Positions 24,900 through 34,477 of a stretch of 64,000 bases of DNA are shown here, piece after piece. The DNA is taken from NCBI GenBank assembly GCA_964348755.1, contig CAYGDW010000002.1, positions 44,363 through 108,362 of the forward strand. Reading direction: 5' to 3'. Every line of letters starts with the position of its first letter. Position 1 is the first letter of the stretch. The DNA is from UBA7960 sp964348755 (GTDB lineage: Bacteria > Bacteroidota > Bacteroidia > Bacteroidales > UBA7960). Both the position numbers and the translations under genes were made by a program. Under the pieces are notes generated by a model that was given only the letters and a program-made list of their open reading frames with translations, did not search any database and was not told the origin of the DNA.

Positions 24900-25549
24900 T
24901 TTTCTTCTAAAAATTCGATAAATCTTACAACCGTTTCGGGCAGCTTGAAAACTACATTGTTCTCTTTTTGGTAATCTCTTATCAGATTCCGTTTATCAGA
25001 GTAAATTCTATTTAATTGCCTAAGGTTGAGAATACGGTGAAGTTCACCATCCTTTTTCAACCAGTAAATAATGTATGGATCAACCTCAAATTCATCAGGC
25101 AGTTCAAGCTCATAAATCCGGTTTTGATAGGTTAACTGACCGTATGAAGTGCTTGTGGTGCTTCGCGAGGTTCCTCCGTATGCGGTGGGTTTACCTGGTG
25201 ACTGAACATTGCATCTGTATTCGGCATACAACTCAGCATCTGATTTGTACAATAATTCAACAAATTTGTTGTTCAGCAAAAAGAAAACCCTGTTTTCAAT
25301 GTAAATGCTATCGATCTTTGGTAGCTCTTCATCGGCAATGGCAAGCTTTTTACCCTTTTCAACAAAAACCATTTCCCCGGAAAGGGAGTTGTAGTTTAGC
25401 ATAGCTCTTCTTAAAGCCCCATTTTTCATTAATACTACGCCTTCTTTAAACTCCGGAAATAAATAATGAGATAGAACAATGGCTCTTTGTTGCGAATATA
25501 TAGCCGATAGCAATAACATAAACGAAAAACATACAAATATGCGGTTCAT
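24896..25549 (-). CDS. Secreted protein of unknown function
   Basis: I do not recognise a family for this 217-residue protein. The N terminus (MNRIFVCFSFMLLLSAIYSQ) is a Sec signal peptide ending near residue 20, with no lipobox Cys, so it is probably periplasmic. The middle looks beta-rich (LKNGALRRAMLNYNSL type repeats), with a Thr/Ser/Gly stretch (GGTSRSTTSTSYGQ). It stands alone on the minus strand between DUF3820 and the dispersed repeat upstream. Confidence 0.7.
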   Translation of the reverse strand: MNRIFVCFSFMLLLSAIYSQQRAIVLSHYLFPEFKEGVVLMKNGALRRAMLNYNSLSGEMVFVEKGKKLAIADEELPKIDSIYIENRVFFLLNNKFVELLYKSDAELYAEYRCNVQSPGKPTAYGGTSRSTTSTSYGQLTYQNRIYELELPDEFEVDPYIIYWLKKDGELHRILNLRQLNRIYSDKRNLIRDYQKENNVVFKLPETVVRFIEFLEEN

Positions 25550-25621
25550 ATTTACTAGTTTTGAAAATTAGTTTTACGATTGCAGTTTCCTTGCAAATTA
25601 CGAACATTTTAATAAAAAAAT

Positions 25622-25765
25622 CACTATTGTCCGATAAAGTAAATAAGGGTAGAATTTTATGCATGAGATTCCTCACCAGGTTCGGAATGACAGTCAGTTA
25701 GTTTAATTGCCATAGCCATTGAAAACCCTGCCATTTCGAGCGGAGCGAGGAATCTCGTAATTTTT
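25622..25765 (+). repeat. Dispersed intergenic repeat, copy A
   Basis: This is one of three copies in the window. It runs from CACTATTGTC through AGGGTAGAATTTTATGCATG, GAGATTCCTCACCAGG and GGAATGACAGTCAGTTAG to an inverted GAGCGAGGAATCTC half. The first and last parts are roughly inverted copies of each other, so the whole can fold back. This copy lacks the hairpin module seen in copies B and C. The rest of the 451-base gap before trmD is AT-rich, with an inverted repeat GAATCA/TGATTC at 25910-25929. Confidence 0.85.
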
Positions 25766-26000
25766 AGCGGCCAGTAGTGTAAAAAAACATGACGTAAAAA
25801 TGGTTTTTTTCGAACCAATCTATGGGTGCTTGTATTGCGAAATTTTTATCTCATTTTCGATTTAGGGGGTTGTAGATCGCATTACTTTTTTCTGCTTCCA
25901 ATAAAAAATGAATCAGTTTGAAGTGATTCAAATCAATGCAAAACCTGTCTTCGCCTTTTTGCGTAACTTCGCAGATCAAACCCTATAGCTGACAATGATT

Positions 26001-26693
26001 ATGCGCATTGACATTCTCACCATTTTTCCAGATATTTTTCAGGGGCCATTTTCGCACTCTATCATTAAGAGGGCCATTGAGAATGGCCTGGCCGAGATTC
26101 ACCTGCACGATATTCGCGATTACTCCTTAAGCAAGCACAAAAATGTTGATGATTACCCCTTTGGAGGCGGGGCGGGCATGGTTATGATGATTGAACCCAT
26201 TGACCGCTGCATATCGAAGCTGAAAAGCGATCGCCAATACGATGAAGTGATCTTTCTCAGCCCCGATGGTGAAAAGCTTACCCAGCCAATTGCCAACAAC
26301 CTTTCCACCAAAGGCAACCTGATATTGCTTTGCGGGCATTACAAGGGTGTAGATGAGCGGGTGCGCGAACATTTCATCACGCGCGAGATCTCGGTGGGCG
26401 ACTATGTGCTTTCGGGCGGCGAGCTGGCCGCGGCCATAGTGGCCGACACGGTGATCCGTCTTATACCCGGGGTGCTGGGGGATGAAACCTCGGCATTGTC
26501 CGACAGTTTTCAGGACGGGCTACTCTCACCGCCTGTATATACGCGCCCTTCTGATTACAAGGGCTGGAAAGTGCCCGAAGTGCTGCTCTCGGGCCACGAC
26601 CGCAAGATTCACGAGTGGCGCCACGAGCAGGCCATTAAACGAACAAAAGAAAGAAGGCCTGGTTTGCTCGGCGCAATTAGTGATGAGCATTGA
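26001..26693 (+). CDS. trmD: tRNA (guanine-N1-)-methyltransferase
   Basis: TrmD methylates G37 of tRNAs with SAM and prevents frameshifting. The product is 230 residues if started at the ATG at 26001 (MRIDILTIFPDIF, the usual N terminus); an ATG two codons upstream is also possible. The trefoil-knot SPOUT motifs are visible: LILLCGHYKGVDERV, ISVGDYVLSGGELAA and LIPGVLGDETSALSDSFQ, then YTRPSDYKGWKVPEVLLSG. The gene stands apart from rimM, rpsP or rplS, which are not in the window. Confidence 0.96.
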   Translation: MRIDILTIFPDIFQGPFSHSIIKRAIENGLAEIHLHDIRDYSLSKHKNVDDYPFGGGAGMVMMIEPIDRCISKLKSDRQYDEVIFLSPDGEKLTQPIANNLSTKGNLILLCGHYKGVDERVREHFITREISVGDYVLSGGELAAAIVADTVIRLIPGVLGDETSALSDSFQDGLLSPPVYTRPSDYKGWKVPEVLLSGHDRKIHEWRHEQAIKRTKERRPGLLGAISDEH

Positions 26694-26735
26694 TTTTTGC
26701 GCCGTGTTGCACCTTTCAATTAGGCGGTTAATCCA

Positions 26736-27527
26736 TTAAACGGCAATCGGGGCCTTTATATGTGGGTGGGGGTCATAACCTTCGAGGCGAAAATCTTCAA
26801 ATTTAAATGCAAAAATGTCAGTTACCTCAGGGTTGATGTGCAATACTGGCAAGGGTTTATGCTCACGGCTAAGCTGAAGGCGCGCCTGATCGAGGTGGTT
26901 TAGGTATAGGTGTGCATCGCCGAATGTGTGAACAAAATGGCCGGGTTGCAAATTGCAAACCTGGGCCACCATCATGGTAAGCATTGCATAAGAGGCAATA
27001 TTGAAGGGAACACCAAGAAAAATGTCAGCGCTGCGTTGATAGAGTTGGCACGAAAGTTTACCTTCGGCCACATAGAAATGAAACAGCACATGGCAAGGGG
27101 GAAGGGCCATTTGGTCAATTTGACCCACATTCCACGCACTTACCATTAATCTGCGCGAGTCAGGATTGTTTTTAATTTGGTCAATAAGTAGCGAAATCTG
27201 GTCAATGGTTCTTCCTGCAGCCTGCCAATTACGCCACTGGGCGCCATAAACCGGGCCAAGATTGCCATCTGTATCTGCCCATTCGTCCCAAATGCTTACT
27301 CCATTATCGTTGAGGTACTTAATGTTGGTATCACCATTCAGAAACCAGAGCAATTCGTAAATAATGCTGCGCAAGTGCAGCTTCTTTGTAGTAATGAGCG
27401 GAAATCCCTGGCTCAAGTCAAAGCGCATTTGGTAGCCAAACACACTCAGGGTACCCGTTCCGGTACGGTCGGCTTTTTTGGTACCGTTATTAAGTACATA
27501 CCAAAGTAGGTCGTGGTATTGTTGCAT
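26736..27527 (-). CDS. thyA: Thymidylate synthase
   Basis: ThyA makes dTMP from dUMP using methylene-tetrahydrofolate. The 263-residue product is the short bacterial form. The catalytic cysteine is in LPPCHVLFHFYV. Other conserved parts are RTGTGTLSVFGYQMRFDLSQ, the Arg pair in DSRRLMVSAWN, and CQLYQRSADIFLGVPFNIAS. It converges on trmD. The downstream Bacteroidota neighbour folA is absent. Genes for nucleoside uptake lie just upstream on the same strand. Confidence 0.97.
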   Translation of the reverse strand: MQQYHDLLWYVLNNGTKKADRTGTGTLSVFGYQMRFDLSQGFPLITTKKLHLRSIIYELLWFLNGDTNIKYLNDNGVSIWDEWADTDGNLGPVYGAQWRNWQAAGRTIDQISLLIDQIKNNPDSRRLMVSAWNVGQIDQMALPPCHVLFHFYVAEGKLSCQLYQRSADIFLGVPFNIASYAMLTMMVAQVCNLQPGHFVHTFGDAHLYLNHLDQARLQLSREHKPLPVLHINPEVTDIFAFKFEDFRLEGYDPHPHIKAPIAV

Positions 27528-27727
27528 TCGTAAAAATTATTATAATTTAAGGTCGGCGATTGTCTTACCCTCGAAATGCGAGTAAGGTTAATGTTTACTA
27601 TATAAGCAATGCTTAACCTTGTAACTGTGGGTTTTCCTTTGCTAAACCAGCAAGATGGTTGTGGCTATTCTCAAACAAGCCCGTTACAACCCTTTAAATT
27701 AGCAAAAAAACATTATAATACCAAGCT

Positions 27728-29257
27728 TTACCCCAAAATAATCCCAACCATTGTTGCGCTCATCAGTGCGGCCAGGGTTCCGCCAAGTAATGCCCGCATT
27801 CCGAATTGCGAAAGCAAAACGCGCTGGTTTGGGGCCAAAGAGCCTATGCCGCCAATCTGAATTCCGATGCTGGCAAAGTTTGCGAAGCCGCACAGCAGGT
27901 ATGTGGCCATTATTATAGACTTCGGATCTGAAAAGGCACCGGCTTCTTTTAGCTCTGCAAGGCTTACGTAACCAATAAATTCGGTCATAATAATTTTTTC
28001 GCCAAGCAGGCGGCCAGCCAGGGTTATATCTGGAAGGCTTATCCCAATCAGCCACATAATTGGCGAAAAGGCGTAACCTAAAATAAATTGAAGCGAGAGC
28101 CTGTTGAATTGGCCGCTCGAAATATCGGCAATTAGCGGATTGAGGTTGGTCCAGTCGCCGATTTTGCCGGCAATAAAGTTAAACATAGCAATAAAAGCAA
28201 TAAACACCAGCAACATGGCAGCTACATTTGCAGCAAGTTTCAGGCCTTCGGTTGTGCCATTGGAAATAGAGTCGAGTATATTGCTTCCTATCCGGTCTTT
28301 AGTAATTTCAATATTTTCGTCGATGTTTTCGGTTTGGGGCACCAGTATTTTAGAAATTACCACAGCCCCTGGCGCAGCCATTATGGAGGCCGCCAGCAGG
28401 TGTTTTGCAAAAATGAGACGTTGCACTGGATCGTCGCCTCCCAGAAAACTGATATAGGCAGCAAGTACCCCGCCAGCCATTGTGGCCATACCACCAGTCA
28501 TTACCAAAAGGATTTCCGAGCGGTTCATATTTGCCAGGTATGCTTTAATCATAAGAGGCGACTCGGTTTGCCCAAGAAAAATATTGCCGGCAACCGAAAG
28601 GCTTTCGGCGCCCGAAATCCGCATAGCCTTGGTCATGAGCCATGCAAGTGCGTAAACTACCTTTTGAATTATTCCCAGATAAAACAAGAGGCTTGTAAGG
28701 GCAGAAAAGAATACTATTGTTGGCAGGACCTGAAAAGCAAAAATAAACCCAAAGGTAGAAGTATCTAAAAATCCGGCAAAAAGAAATTCGGTACCGGCCT
28801 TTGTAAAATCAAGTACCTTAACAAAGATTTTTCCTACAAATTCGAAAAAATATTGCACCGGGGGTATTTTCAAAATACTGAAAGCCACCATGGCCTGAAT
28901 TGCAAGACCAATACCTACCACACGCCAACTGACTGCCCTTCGGTTTGTGCTAAATATCCAGGCTATAAATATTAATGAAATCATTCCTGCCAGGCCCCTG
29001 AACAGGCCTTTAAAGGAAAACCCCTTACGATAAATGGCTTCTGCTTCACTAATGGTTTCTTTTACGGCTTCGGGGTCCGAATTGGTCATAGGTTCCGCAG
29101 AAACGAGCATCAGGGTGTCGGCTATACCTGTAATAGCCTCTCTGGTCAATGATTCACTATTAACCTCTTGGGCGGTTGCCAAAGCATTTGAAAATAAAAG
29201 CAAGAGTAAAATCAAATATGCCCCATTGGCTTTAAAAATTTTTTTGGCTTTTTTCAT
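27728..29257 (-). CDS. Concentrative nucleoside transporter (CNT/NupC family) with N-terminal extension
   Basis: CNT transporters import nucleosides with H+ or Na+. The 509-residue protein has the family motif GQTESPLMIKAYLANMNRSE plus about ten hydrophobic segments and the C-terminal conserved FANFASIGIQIGGIG. Unusually, about 85 residues precede the transporter core. They start with a signal-peptide-like segment (YLILLLLLFSNALATAQ) and continue with an acidic linker. The gene lies 125 bases downstream of the bifunctional nuclease gene and 200 bases before thyA, all on the minus strand. Confidence 0.92.
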   Translation of the reverse strand: MKKAKKIFKANGAYLILLLLLFSNALATAQEVNSESLTREAITGIADTLMLVSAEPMTNSDPEAVKETISEAEAIYRKGFSFKGLFRGLAGMISLIFIAWIFSTNRRAVSWRVVGIGLAIQAMVAFSILKIPPVQYFFEFVGKIFVKVLDFTKAGTEFLFAGFLDTSTFGFIFAFQVLPTIVFFSALTSLLFYLGIIQKVVYALAWLMTKAMRISGAESLSVAGNIFLGQTESPLMIKAYLANMNRSEILLVMTGGMATMAGGVLAAYISFLGGDDPVQRLIFAKHLLAASIMAAPGAVVISKILVPQTENIDENIEITKDRIGSNILDSISNGTTEGLKLAANVAAMLLVFIAFIAMFNFIAGKIGDWTNLNPLIADISSGQFNRLSLQFILGYAFSPIMWLIGISLPDITLAGRLLGEKIIMTEFIGYVSLAELKEAGAFSDPKSIIMATYLLCGFANFASIGIQIGGIGSLAPNQRVLLSQFGMRALLGGTLAALMSATMVGIILG

Positions 29258-29382
29258 TTTATTATTGGTTTGGCTTTACTGCCTGTTAAAAAAAAACCTG
29301 CCTCAAAAAGACAGGATGCAAACCTATTAAAAATTCTTTAAGCAAAACAATATTCTGATGGCTTTTTACTTACAGCCTGAAG

Positions 29383-29973
29383 TTATTTTTTTGCTGACCG
29401 GCGGCTGATTTCGTCCCTGATTTTTGATGCCCTTTCGTAGGCTTCTTCTTGAATTGCAGCCGCAAGTCTGTTTTCAAGTTCGCTTAGCGAAAGCCCGCTG
29501 AATTCTTCGTTTTCCACTTGCTTAATTTCTCTTTCCTGTTCTTGGTTCGGGCTATCCTTTTCATCCTGAAGCACCAGACCTGCTTCTTTCAAAATGTTTT
29601 CGTAGGTATATATTGGGCATTTAAACCTAAGAGCCAGGGCCACTGCATCAGAAGTACGGGAGTCAATTTCTACTTCTCGTGAGCCATCGAAACAAATAAG
29701 TTTGGAAAAAAATATTCCTTCGCTGAATTTGTAAATGATAACCTCATTTACCATTATATTAAAAGTTTGGGCAAAATTGCGAAACAGGTCGTGGGTAAGG
29801 GGCCTGGTTGGTTTCATTTTTTCCAACACTACAGCTATAGCCTGTGCCTCGGAGTTTCCAATAATTATAGGCAGCCTGCGTTTCTGGCCGGTTTCGCCAA
29901 GAATCAGGGCATAGGCCCCGGCTTGCGCCTGGCTGTAAGAGATCCCTAATATTTCAAGCCTGATTTTCTTCAT
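29383..29973 (-). CDS. Bifunctional nuclease (BFN) domain protein with UVR tail
   Basis: This 196-residue protein has the BFN/DUF151 domain at residues 1-135 (GAYALILGETGQKRRLPIII, DSRTSDAVALALRFKCPIY) and a C-terminal UVR motif (about 163-192, LENRLAAAIQEEAYERASKI). UVR motifs mediate contacts between UvrB and UvrC. This two-domain form is usual in Bacteroidota. The nuclease activity of the family rests on few studies. It is followed by the CNT transporter. Confidence 0.92.
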   Translation of the reverse strand: MKKIRLEILGISYSQAQAGAYALILGETGQKRRLPIIIGNSEAQAIAVVLEKMKPTRPLTHDLFRNFAQTFNIMVNEVIIYKFSEGIFFSKLICFDGSREVEIDSRTSDAVALALRFKCPIYTYENILKEAGLVLQDEKDSPNQEQEREIKQVENEEFSGLSLSELENRLAAAIQEEAYERASKIRDEISRRSAKK

Positions 29974-30163
29974 AACTCAGGAATACAATCAAAAAATATA
30001 TAAATTGCAGGCAGAAGCCTCAGGATTGTCTGAAACAAAATTAGGTTAATTTTATGAAAAATTCACGATAAAACTATGGGTTAGCCAACAATCCGGCTAG
30101 TTTTTTCTATTCACTCAATATTCAGGATATTTTAATAAAAAGCAGAATTAAATACAAAGTCAT

Positions 30164-30193
30164 TTTGAGTTTGTTAAAATATTTTTACTTTTG
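30164..30193 (+). promoter_or_regulatory. Probable promoter of the membrane pyrophosphatase gene
   Basis: TTTG at 30164-30167 and TACTTTTG at 30186-30193 match the Bacteroidota -33/-7 consensus (TTTG ... TAnnTTTG) with an 18-base spacer. The start codon is 44 bases downstream. A purine-rich AAAGGAAG, an unusually good ribosome-binding site for this phylum, lies just before the ATG. Confidence 0.5.
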
Positions 30194-30237
30194 GCATAAT
30201 CAGCAATTAACATTATTCACATTAAAAAGGAAGTCAA

Positions 30238-32442
30238 ATGCCTGATTTTTTTTGGTTAGTACCGTTCAGTTCGGTTGTTGCCCTTTTGTTTGCCTACATT
30301 TTTTTTAAGGAAATGCTTGGCTACGACGAGGGTACAGACATGATGAAAAAGATTGCCAAGCACGTAAGAGATGGTGCGGGGGCTTATTTGCGCCAGCAAT
30401 ATAAAGTTGTTTTGCTGGTATTTTTAGTCTTGACGGCTATTTTCAGTTTTATGGCCTTTGGTTTGGGTATTCAGAACAAATGGGTTCCATTTGCTTTTTT
30501 ATCGGGGGGGGCCTTTAGCGGATTGGCTGGTTTTATTGGCATGCGTGCGGCTACATTTGCCTCCTCCAGGGTTGCCAATGCCTGCCGGCAGTCGCTCAAT
30601 AGCGGCCTCAGGCTCGCGTTTCGAAGCGGTGCAGTAATGGGCCTGGTGGTTGTTGGCCTGGTACTGCTCGACATTTCTATTTGGTTCGTTGTGCTTAACC
30701 TTGCTGTTCCTGATGCCGAACCTGGCCTTAAGCTGCTGACGATTACGGCAACCATGCTTACCTTTGGTATGGGTGCTTCTACCCAGGCGCTTTTTGCACG
30801 CGTAGGCGGGGGCATTTATACCAAAGCCGCCGATGTGGGAGCCGACCTTGTTGGCAAGGTTGAAGCCGGAATTCCGGAAGACGACCCCCGCAACCCTGCT
30901 ACTATTGCCGATAACGTGGGCGACAATGTGGGCGATGTGGCCGGAATGGGAGCCGATTTATTTGAGTCTTTCGCAGGTTCAATACTGGCAACGGCACTAT
31001 TAGGTGCAGCTGCATTTGTTGGTTATGGAGCTGAAATGCAGTATAAGGCAGTAATTGCACCCATGTTAATTGCCGCAATTGGCACCTTACTCTCAATTGC
31101 AGGCGTTTATATGGTCAGAACCAAAGAGGGTGCCTCACAAAAAGAACTTCTCAAAGCATTGGGGCTTGGTGTAAATACCAGTGCTGCTTTGATTGTGGTT
31201 TTCTCGCTGATAATTCTTTACTTCTTAGGGTTCGAAAACTACCTTGGGCTGTGGGGTTCCATTGTGGTGGGTTTACTAGCCGGAATCGGGATTGGACAAT
31301 CAACAGAATATTTCACGGCTTCGGCCTATGCCCCAACGCGTAAAATTGCAAGCTCTAGCCAAACCGGCCCTGCTACCATTATTATTTCGGGCTTGGGTAC
31401 CGGTCTGATTTCGGCCGCTGTGCCCCTTGCAATTATTACGGTAGCCATAAGCCTTTCATACCTCTTTGCCGCCAATTTTACATTTAGTGTGGATAACCTA
31501 AACCATGGCCTTTATGGTATAGGCATAGCTGCTGTTGGAATGCTTTCTACCCTGGGAATTACTCTTGCCACCGATGCATATGGCCCAATAGCCGACAACG
31601 CCGGAGGCAATGCCGAAATGTCGAAACTTGGCGCAGAAGTGCGCCGCCGCACCGATGCCCTCGACTCGCTGGGCAACACCACTGCTGCAACCGGTAAGGG
31701 ATTTGCAATAGGGTCGGCGGCACTTACAGCCCTTGCACTGCTGGCCGCATATTTCGAAGAAATAAAAATGATGTTTGTGAAGTTTCTTGATATGCCCGAC
31801 TATCTAATTAATGGAAAAGATGGTGCTGTACAAGCCCAACATGCAAATTTTATCGACTTTATCTATCATTACGAAATTCATTTAATGAACCCAAAGGTGC
31901 TGGTGGGCGTGTTTCTTGGCGTTATGAGCGTTTTCCTGTTCAGCGGTATGACTATGAATTCCGTGGGACGAGCCGCCCAAAAGATGGTTGATGAGGTGCG
32001 CCGACAGTTTAAAACCATACCCGGAATACTCGAAGGAACTGCCGAGCCCGATTATGCCCGCTGTGTGGCTATTTCGACCAAAGGCGCCCAACGTGAAATG
32101 ATGTTGCCATCGTTGGTTGCTTTAGTTATTCCGGTTATTGTTGGGCTGATATTTGGTGTGGCAGGTGTAACCGGTCTAATGATCGGAACCATTACCTCAG
32201 GATTTGCCCTCGCAATTTTTATGGCCAACGCTGGCGGGGCATGGGACAATGCCAAAAAATACATTGAAGAGGGACATTACGGAGGCAAAGGCTCTGATTG
32301 TCACAAAGCTGCCGTTATTGGCGATACCGTTGGCGATCCATTCAAGGACACTGCTGGCCCAAGCCTCAATATTTTGATTAAACTGATGGTGATGGCTGCT
32401 GTGGTAACTGTTGGAGTTGCTGTTTCTTATAGCCTTTTATAA
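30238..32442 (+). CDS. hppA: K+-dependent membrane-bound pyrophosphatase
   Basis: This 734-residue membrane pump hydrolyses pyrophosphate and moves H+ and/or Na+ across the membrane. The catalytic signature DVGADLVGKVEAGIPEDDPR followed by NPATIADNVGDNVGD is intact, as is the C-terminal HKAAVIGDTVGDPFKDTAGP. The motif GNTTAATGKG carries Ala where K+-independent enzymes carry Lys, which marks it as K+-dependent. About 16 membrane segments are expected. Whether it pumps Na+, H+ or both cannot be read with confidence. It is transcribed alone and ends at a strong terminator. Confidence 0.96.
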   Translation: MPDFFWLVPFSSVVALLFAYIFFKEMLGYDEGTDMMKKIAKHVRDGAGAYLRQQYKVVLLVFLVLTAIFSFMAFGLGIQNKWVPFAFLSGGAFSGLAGFIGMRAATFASSRVANACRQSLNSGLRLAFRSGAVMGLVVVGLVLLDISIWFVVLNLAVPDAEPGLKLLTITATMLTFGMGASTQALFARVGGGIYTKAADVGADLVGKVEAGIPEDDPRNPATIADNVGDNVGDVAGMGADLFESFAGSILATALLGAAAFVGYGAEMQYKAVIAPMLIAAIGTLLSIAGVYMVRTKEGASQKELLKALGLGVNTSAALIVVFSLIILYFLGFENYLGLWGSIVVGLLAGIGIGQSTEYFTASAYAPTRKIASSSQTGPATIIISGLGTGLISAAVPLAIITVAISLSYLFAANFTFSVDNLNHGLYGIGIAAVGMLSTLGITLATDAYGPIADNAGGNAEMSKLGAEVRRRTDALDSLGNTTAATGKGFAIGSAALTALALLAAYFEEIKMMFVKFLDMPDYLINGKDGAVQAQHANFIDFIYHYEIHLMNPKVLVGVFLGVMSVFLFSGMTMNSVGRAAQKMVDEVRRQFKTIPGILEGTAEPDYARCVAISTKGAQREMMLPSLVALVIPVIVGLIFGVAGVTGLMIGTITSGFALAIFMANAGGAWDNAKKYIEEGHYGGKGSDCHKAAVIGDTVGDPFKDTAGPSLNILIKLMVMAAVVTVGVAVSYSLL

Positions 32443-32464
32443 AGGCAGGTATTAAATAATGTTA

Positions 32465-32507
32465 AAAATGCGCTGGCAACTGCGATTTGCCAGCGCATTT
32501 TTATTTT
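32465..32507 (+). terminator. Rho-independent terminator after hppA
   Basis: AAAATGCGCTGGCAA (32465-32479) pairs perfectly with TTGCCAGCGCATTTT (32487-32501) over 15 pairs around a 7-base loop, with a T-rich tail. Both flanks are A/T runs, so it could work in both directions. Confidence 0.9.
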
Positions 32508-32715
32508 TAAATTACATATACGGCAAAATCGCATGAATCCCTGTCATGGCTGCTTATAAAAATACTATTTTATTCATGGTAATTTGTTGTATTCAACCCG
32601 ATTTTTGAAAGTAAAAAACAAAGTGCTGATTTTCAAAATAATATGAACAAATTGGTTGAATAATAGTTTGGCTTTTAGCGGGTTGGTCAATAGTAATTAG
32701 CCCCTTCTTTTTCAT

Positions 32716-32723
32716 TATCTTTG
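32716..32723 (+). promoter_or_regulatory. Possible -7 element upstream of the acyl-CoA synthetase gene
   Basis: TATCTTTG matches TAnnTTTG and is 23 bases before the ATG. I see no good -33 element at the expected distance. The remaining roughly 200 bases between this and the hppA terminator show nothing else recognisable. Confidence 0.35.
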
Positions 32724-32746
32724 TTACCTCATTAATTTTCATTTTC

Positions 32747-34444
32747 ATGAACACAAATCGGGTTACTAACCTGCGCGAAATGCTGGACAACAGCGCAGCA
32801 TTGTTTTCGGCACGCCCTGCCCTATCATTTGTAGGTTCTGAACCAATTACCTATGCTGGAGTGGCTATAATGGCCAAGCAAATTATGAGCTATCTGACCG
32901 ATAATGGTATAAAAAAAGGCGACCGGGTGGCATTGGTCAGCCAGAATATGCCCAATTGGGGCGTGGCTTATCTTGCCATTACCGGTATGGGAGCTGTGGT
33001 GGTACCAATTCTTGTCGATTTCAGCGAAAGCGAATTAAACAAAATTCTTGACCACAGTGATTCAAAAGGTCTGATTGTTTCGGAAAAACTTTCCCCAAAA
33101 GTAGGAAAAGACTTGCCTGTTGGAATTGGATTCGGGCTGCTGCTCGACGATCTGAGCCCAATAAGTATTCAGTCATTAAAAGCTGAAGGGAAAATTAATC
33201 GGGTATCACCATTAACTTTGCAGGCAGTTGAAAGGGATTTTCCTGCCCCTACCCCCGAAGACCTTGCAGCCATCCTTTACACATCGGGCACCACCGGAAA
33301 TCCCAAGGGTGTTATGCTTAGTCATAAAAACCTGATTTCCAATGCTATTAACACCCTCAGGATACAAAATATAGATACCAGTGATCGACTTCTGTCAGTT
33401 TTGCCTTTGCCTCATACCTATGAGTGTACAATTGGTTTTCTGATTCCGTTTATGGGGGGTGCCACTGTGTATTACCTCGACAAGCTGCCTACTGCTTCTG
33501 TGTTGCTTCCGGCAATGAAACAGGTAAGGCCTACCATGATGCTTACCGTGCCTCTGATAATGGAAAAAATTTATAACCTTCAGATAAAACCCAAACTCAA
33601 CAAAAGCAAGTTTATGCGTACCCTCATGAAAATGAGCTTCATGAAAAAGTTGTTTCATAAACTTGCTGGCAAAAAGATTTATCAGGCCTTTGGCGGGAGT
33701 CTTCATTTTTTTGGGATCGGTGGGGCAAAGCTTTCGGCTGATACCGAAAGGTTTCTTCGAGATGCCGGCTTCCCGTATGCCATAGGTTACGGCCTTACCG
33801 AAACTGCACCCCTGCTGGCCGGTTGTGCACCTTCGCTCACCAAATTTCGCAGTACAGGTTTTACACTGCCCAACCAGCAAATCAGGATAATTAACCCAGA
33901 TCCCCAAACAGGCGAAGGTGAGATTGTTGCCAAAGGGCCAAATGTTATGATGGGCTATTTTAAAGACCCGGCTCAAACCGCAGAAGTTTTTACGCAGGAT
34001 GGCTGGTTCAAAACTGGCGATTTAGGCATTATTGACAAAGACGGCTATTTATTTATAAAGGGCCGCCTCAAGAATATGATTCTCGGCCCTTCGGGCGAAA
34101 ATATTTACCCCGAAGAAATAGAAGCAATAATAAACAACGAAGACCTTGTGCTTGAGTCGCTGGTGTATGAAATGAAAGGCCAGCTTGTTGCACGGGTGCA
34201 TTTAAATTACGAGGAACTTGAAAAACGCTATCAGCTTGCAAAAGATTCGGCGCACGAATACAAGGAAAAAGTTGGCAAAGCTGTTGATGAAAAGCTCAAG
34301 GAGATTCGCGAAAAGGTAAATTCAACCCTGAGTCGGTTTTCACGCCTAAGCAATGTGGAAGAACAATCCGTTCCTTTTGAAAAAACGCCTACCCAGAAAA
34401 TCAAGCGATTCCTGTATTCGAAACAGCAGAACCTGTCGCATTAA
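32747..34444 (+). CDS. AMP-binding long-chain acyl-CoA synthetase
   Basis: This 565-residue ANL-superfamily enzyme activates fatty acids as acyl-AMP and then acyl-CoA. The P-loop AILYTSGTTGNPKGVMLSHK is at about residues 182-201. Further motifs are GYGLTETAPLL, GWFKTGDLGIIDKDGYLFIK and the catalytic-lysine region near PTQKIKRFLY at the C terminus. Length and motifs fit FadD15/FAA-type synthetases. It is probably a single-gene unit ending at the terminator shared with gcvP. Confidence 0.93.
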   Translation: MNTNRVTNLREMLDNSAALFSARPALSFVGSEPITYAGVAIMAKQIMSYLTDNGIKKGDRVALVSQNMPNWGVAYLAITGMGAVVVPILVDFSESELNKILDHSDSKGLIVSEKLSPKVGKDLPVGIGFGLLLDDLSPISIQSLKAEGKINRVSPLTLQAVERDFPAPTPEDLAAILYTSGTTGNPKGVMLSHKNLISNAINTLRIQNIDTSDRLLSVLPLPHTYECTIGFLIPFMGGATVYYLDKLPTASVLLPAMKQVRPTMMLTVPLIMEKIYNLQIKPKLNKSKFMRTLMKMSFMKKLFHKLAGKKIYQAFGGSLHFFGIGGAKLSADTERFLRDAGFPYAIGYGLTETAPLLAGCAPSLTKFRSTGFTLPNQQIRIINPDPQTGEGEIVAKGPNVMMGYFKDPAQTAEVFTQDGWFKTGDLGIIDKDGYLFIKGRLKNMILGPSGENIYPEEIEAIINNEDLVLESLVYEMKGQLVARVHLNYEELEKRYQLAKDSAHEYKEKVGKAVDEKLKEIREKVNSTLSRFSRLSNVEEQSVPFEKTPTQKIKRFLYSKQQNLSH

Positions 34445-34477
34445 TGGTTTTAGGCATTCAATAGTTTCTGCAAAATT

